This document shows, in pieces, positions 14,489 to 14,738 of a stretch of 14,738 nt of DNA. The notes beneath the pieces were generated by a model. That model made no database searches and had not been told where the DNA came from. It worked only from the letters and a program-made list of their open reading frames with translations. Positions within the stretch are counted from its first letter, which is position 1; each line of letters starts with the position of its first letter. A program made the translations under genes and the position numbers. Location: contig JAHIZR010000070.1 in the NCBI GenBank assembly GCA_018814465.1, positions 1 through 14,738 on the forward strand, in the 5' to 3' direction. The DNA is from a bacterium (GTDB lineage: Bacteria; Electryoneota; RPQS01).

Positions 14489-14738
14489 GAAAGCTCAGCC
14501 TCGGATGCTGCCGGATAAACCACTTCGCTGTCTTCCGCATGACCGATTGTTGTCAGCGGCAGATACGACTTGAGCTTGCGTGTAATGCAAACCTCGCACA
14601 ACGTGCCCTTGACGTCCTTCTGCATATGCCGTTTGCGGAATTCTTGATAGACGGTTGATTCCCAACCGTCCTTTAAGCTCACTTGATTGAGATCCGCAAC
14701 CGTCAGATTGTTTTCGTAGTCCACACAACAAGTCGTCA
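14485..14738 (-). CDS. Radical SAM/SPASM-domain protein, C-terminal fragment
   Basis: Only the last 83 residues lie in the window. They contain a SPASM auxiliary-cluster region: a CCVDYENNLTVADLN segment, then GWESTVYQEFRKRH and GTLCEVC, followed by a tail of about 30 residues. SPASM domains carry extra iron-sulfur clusters in radical SAM enzymes that modify peptides or sugars. The radical SAM core with its CX3CX2C motif must lie beyond base 14738. The stop overlaps the start of the transferase gene (ATGA), making this the earliest operon gene visible. Members in surface-glycan loci are common, but the substrate here is unknown. Confidence 0.82.
   Translation of the reverse strand, partial: TTCCVDYENNLTVADLNQVSLKDGWESTVYQEFRKRHMQKDVKGTLCEVCITRKLKSYLPLTTIGHAEDSEVVYPAASEAELS

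Noticed and set aside
1..14738. Insertion sequences, CRISPR repeats, tRNA or rRNA genes
   Set aside because: I looked for transposase motifs, regularly spaced direct repeats and cloverleaf or rRNA signatures and saw none.

Overview
The window looks like chromosomal DNA of a Gram-negative, probably anaerobic or facultative, sulfur-active bacterium. The evidence is an octaheme tetrathionate-reductase-type cytochrome, rubrerythrin, a lipoprotein clostripain-family protease and a surface-glycan operon. Base composition is near balanced. The Cys-rich 'CCYNNNQ...' segment before a PPC-like domain in the protease reminds me of candidate-phylum bacteria of the FCB/Zixibacteria type, but that taxonomic guess comes from memory and is weak. 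I see no insertion sequence, CRISPR array, tRNA or rRNA.

Region 1 (1-2650, minus strand) reads, in transcription order, as an ArsR-rhodanese fusion regulator, a small thioredoxin and an octaheme cytochrome of the tetrathionate reductase (OTR) family that runs off the left edge. A good promoter (TTGCAT, 17 bases, TATATT) with an 18-base palindrome at the start point lies before the regulator. No second strong promoter or terminator is visible further down, so this reads as one autoregulated sulfur-redox operon. Region 2 (2700-6320, minus strand) holds three single-gene units: rubrerythrin with its own promoter and terminator, a squalene/phytoene-synthase family enzyme, and a secreted lipoprotein C11 (clostripain) protease with its own promoter and terminator.

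Region 3 (6520-8780, plus strand) is a two-gene operon: a TetR regulator whose stop codon directly abuts the start of a cobalamin-binding radical SAM enzyme of the HpnP-like/DUF4070 type. Its promoter (TTGACA, 16, TATATT) overlaps an inverted repeat, and a strong hairpin that can work in both directions separates it from the converging next operon.

Region 4 (8839-14738, minus strand) is a compact operon of at least seven genes: the C-terminal end of a radical SAM/SPASM protein, a GT-B-like transferase, a divergent GAPDH-like dehydrogenase, a HAD phosphatase, a CMP-sugar-type cytidylyltransferase, an HpcH/HpaI aldolase and a D-2-hydroxyacid dehydrogenase. Gaps are 10 bases or less, and several genes overlap, one pair by 77 bases. 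The set fits making, activating (as a CMP derivative) and transferring an unusual sugar acid for a surface glycan, with carbon-carbon bond formation by a pyruvate-type aldolase instead of a PEP-dependent synthase. This is the least familiar system in the window; the substrate assignment is inference.
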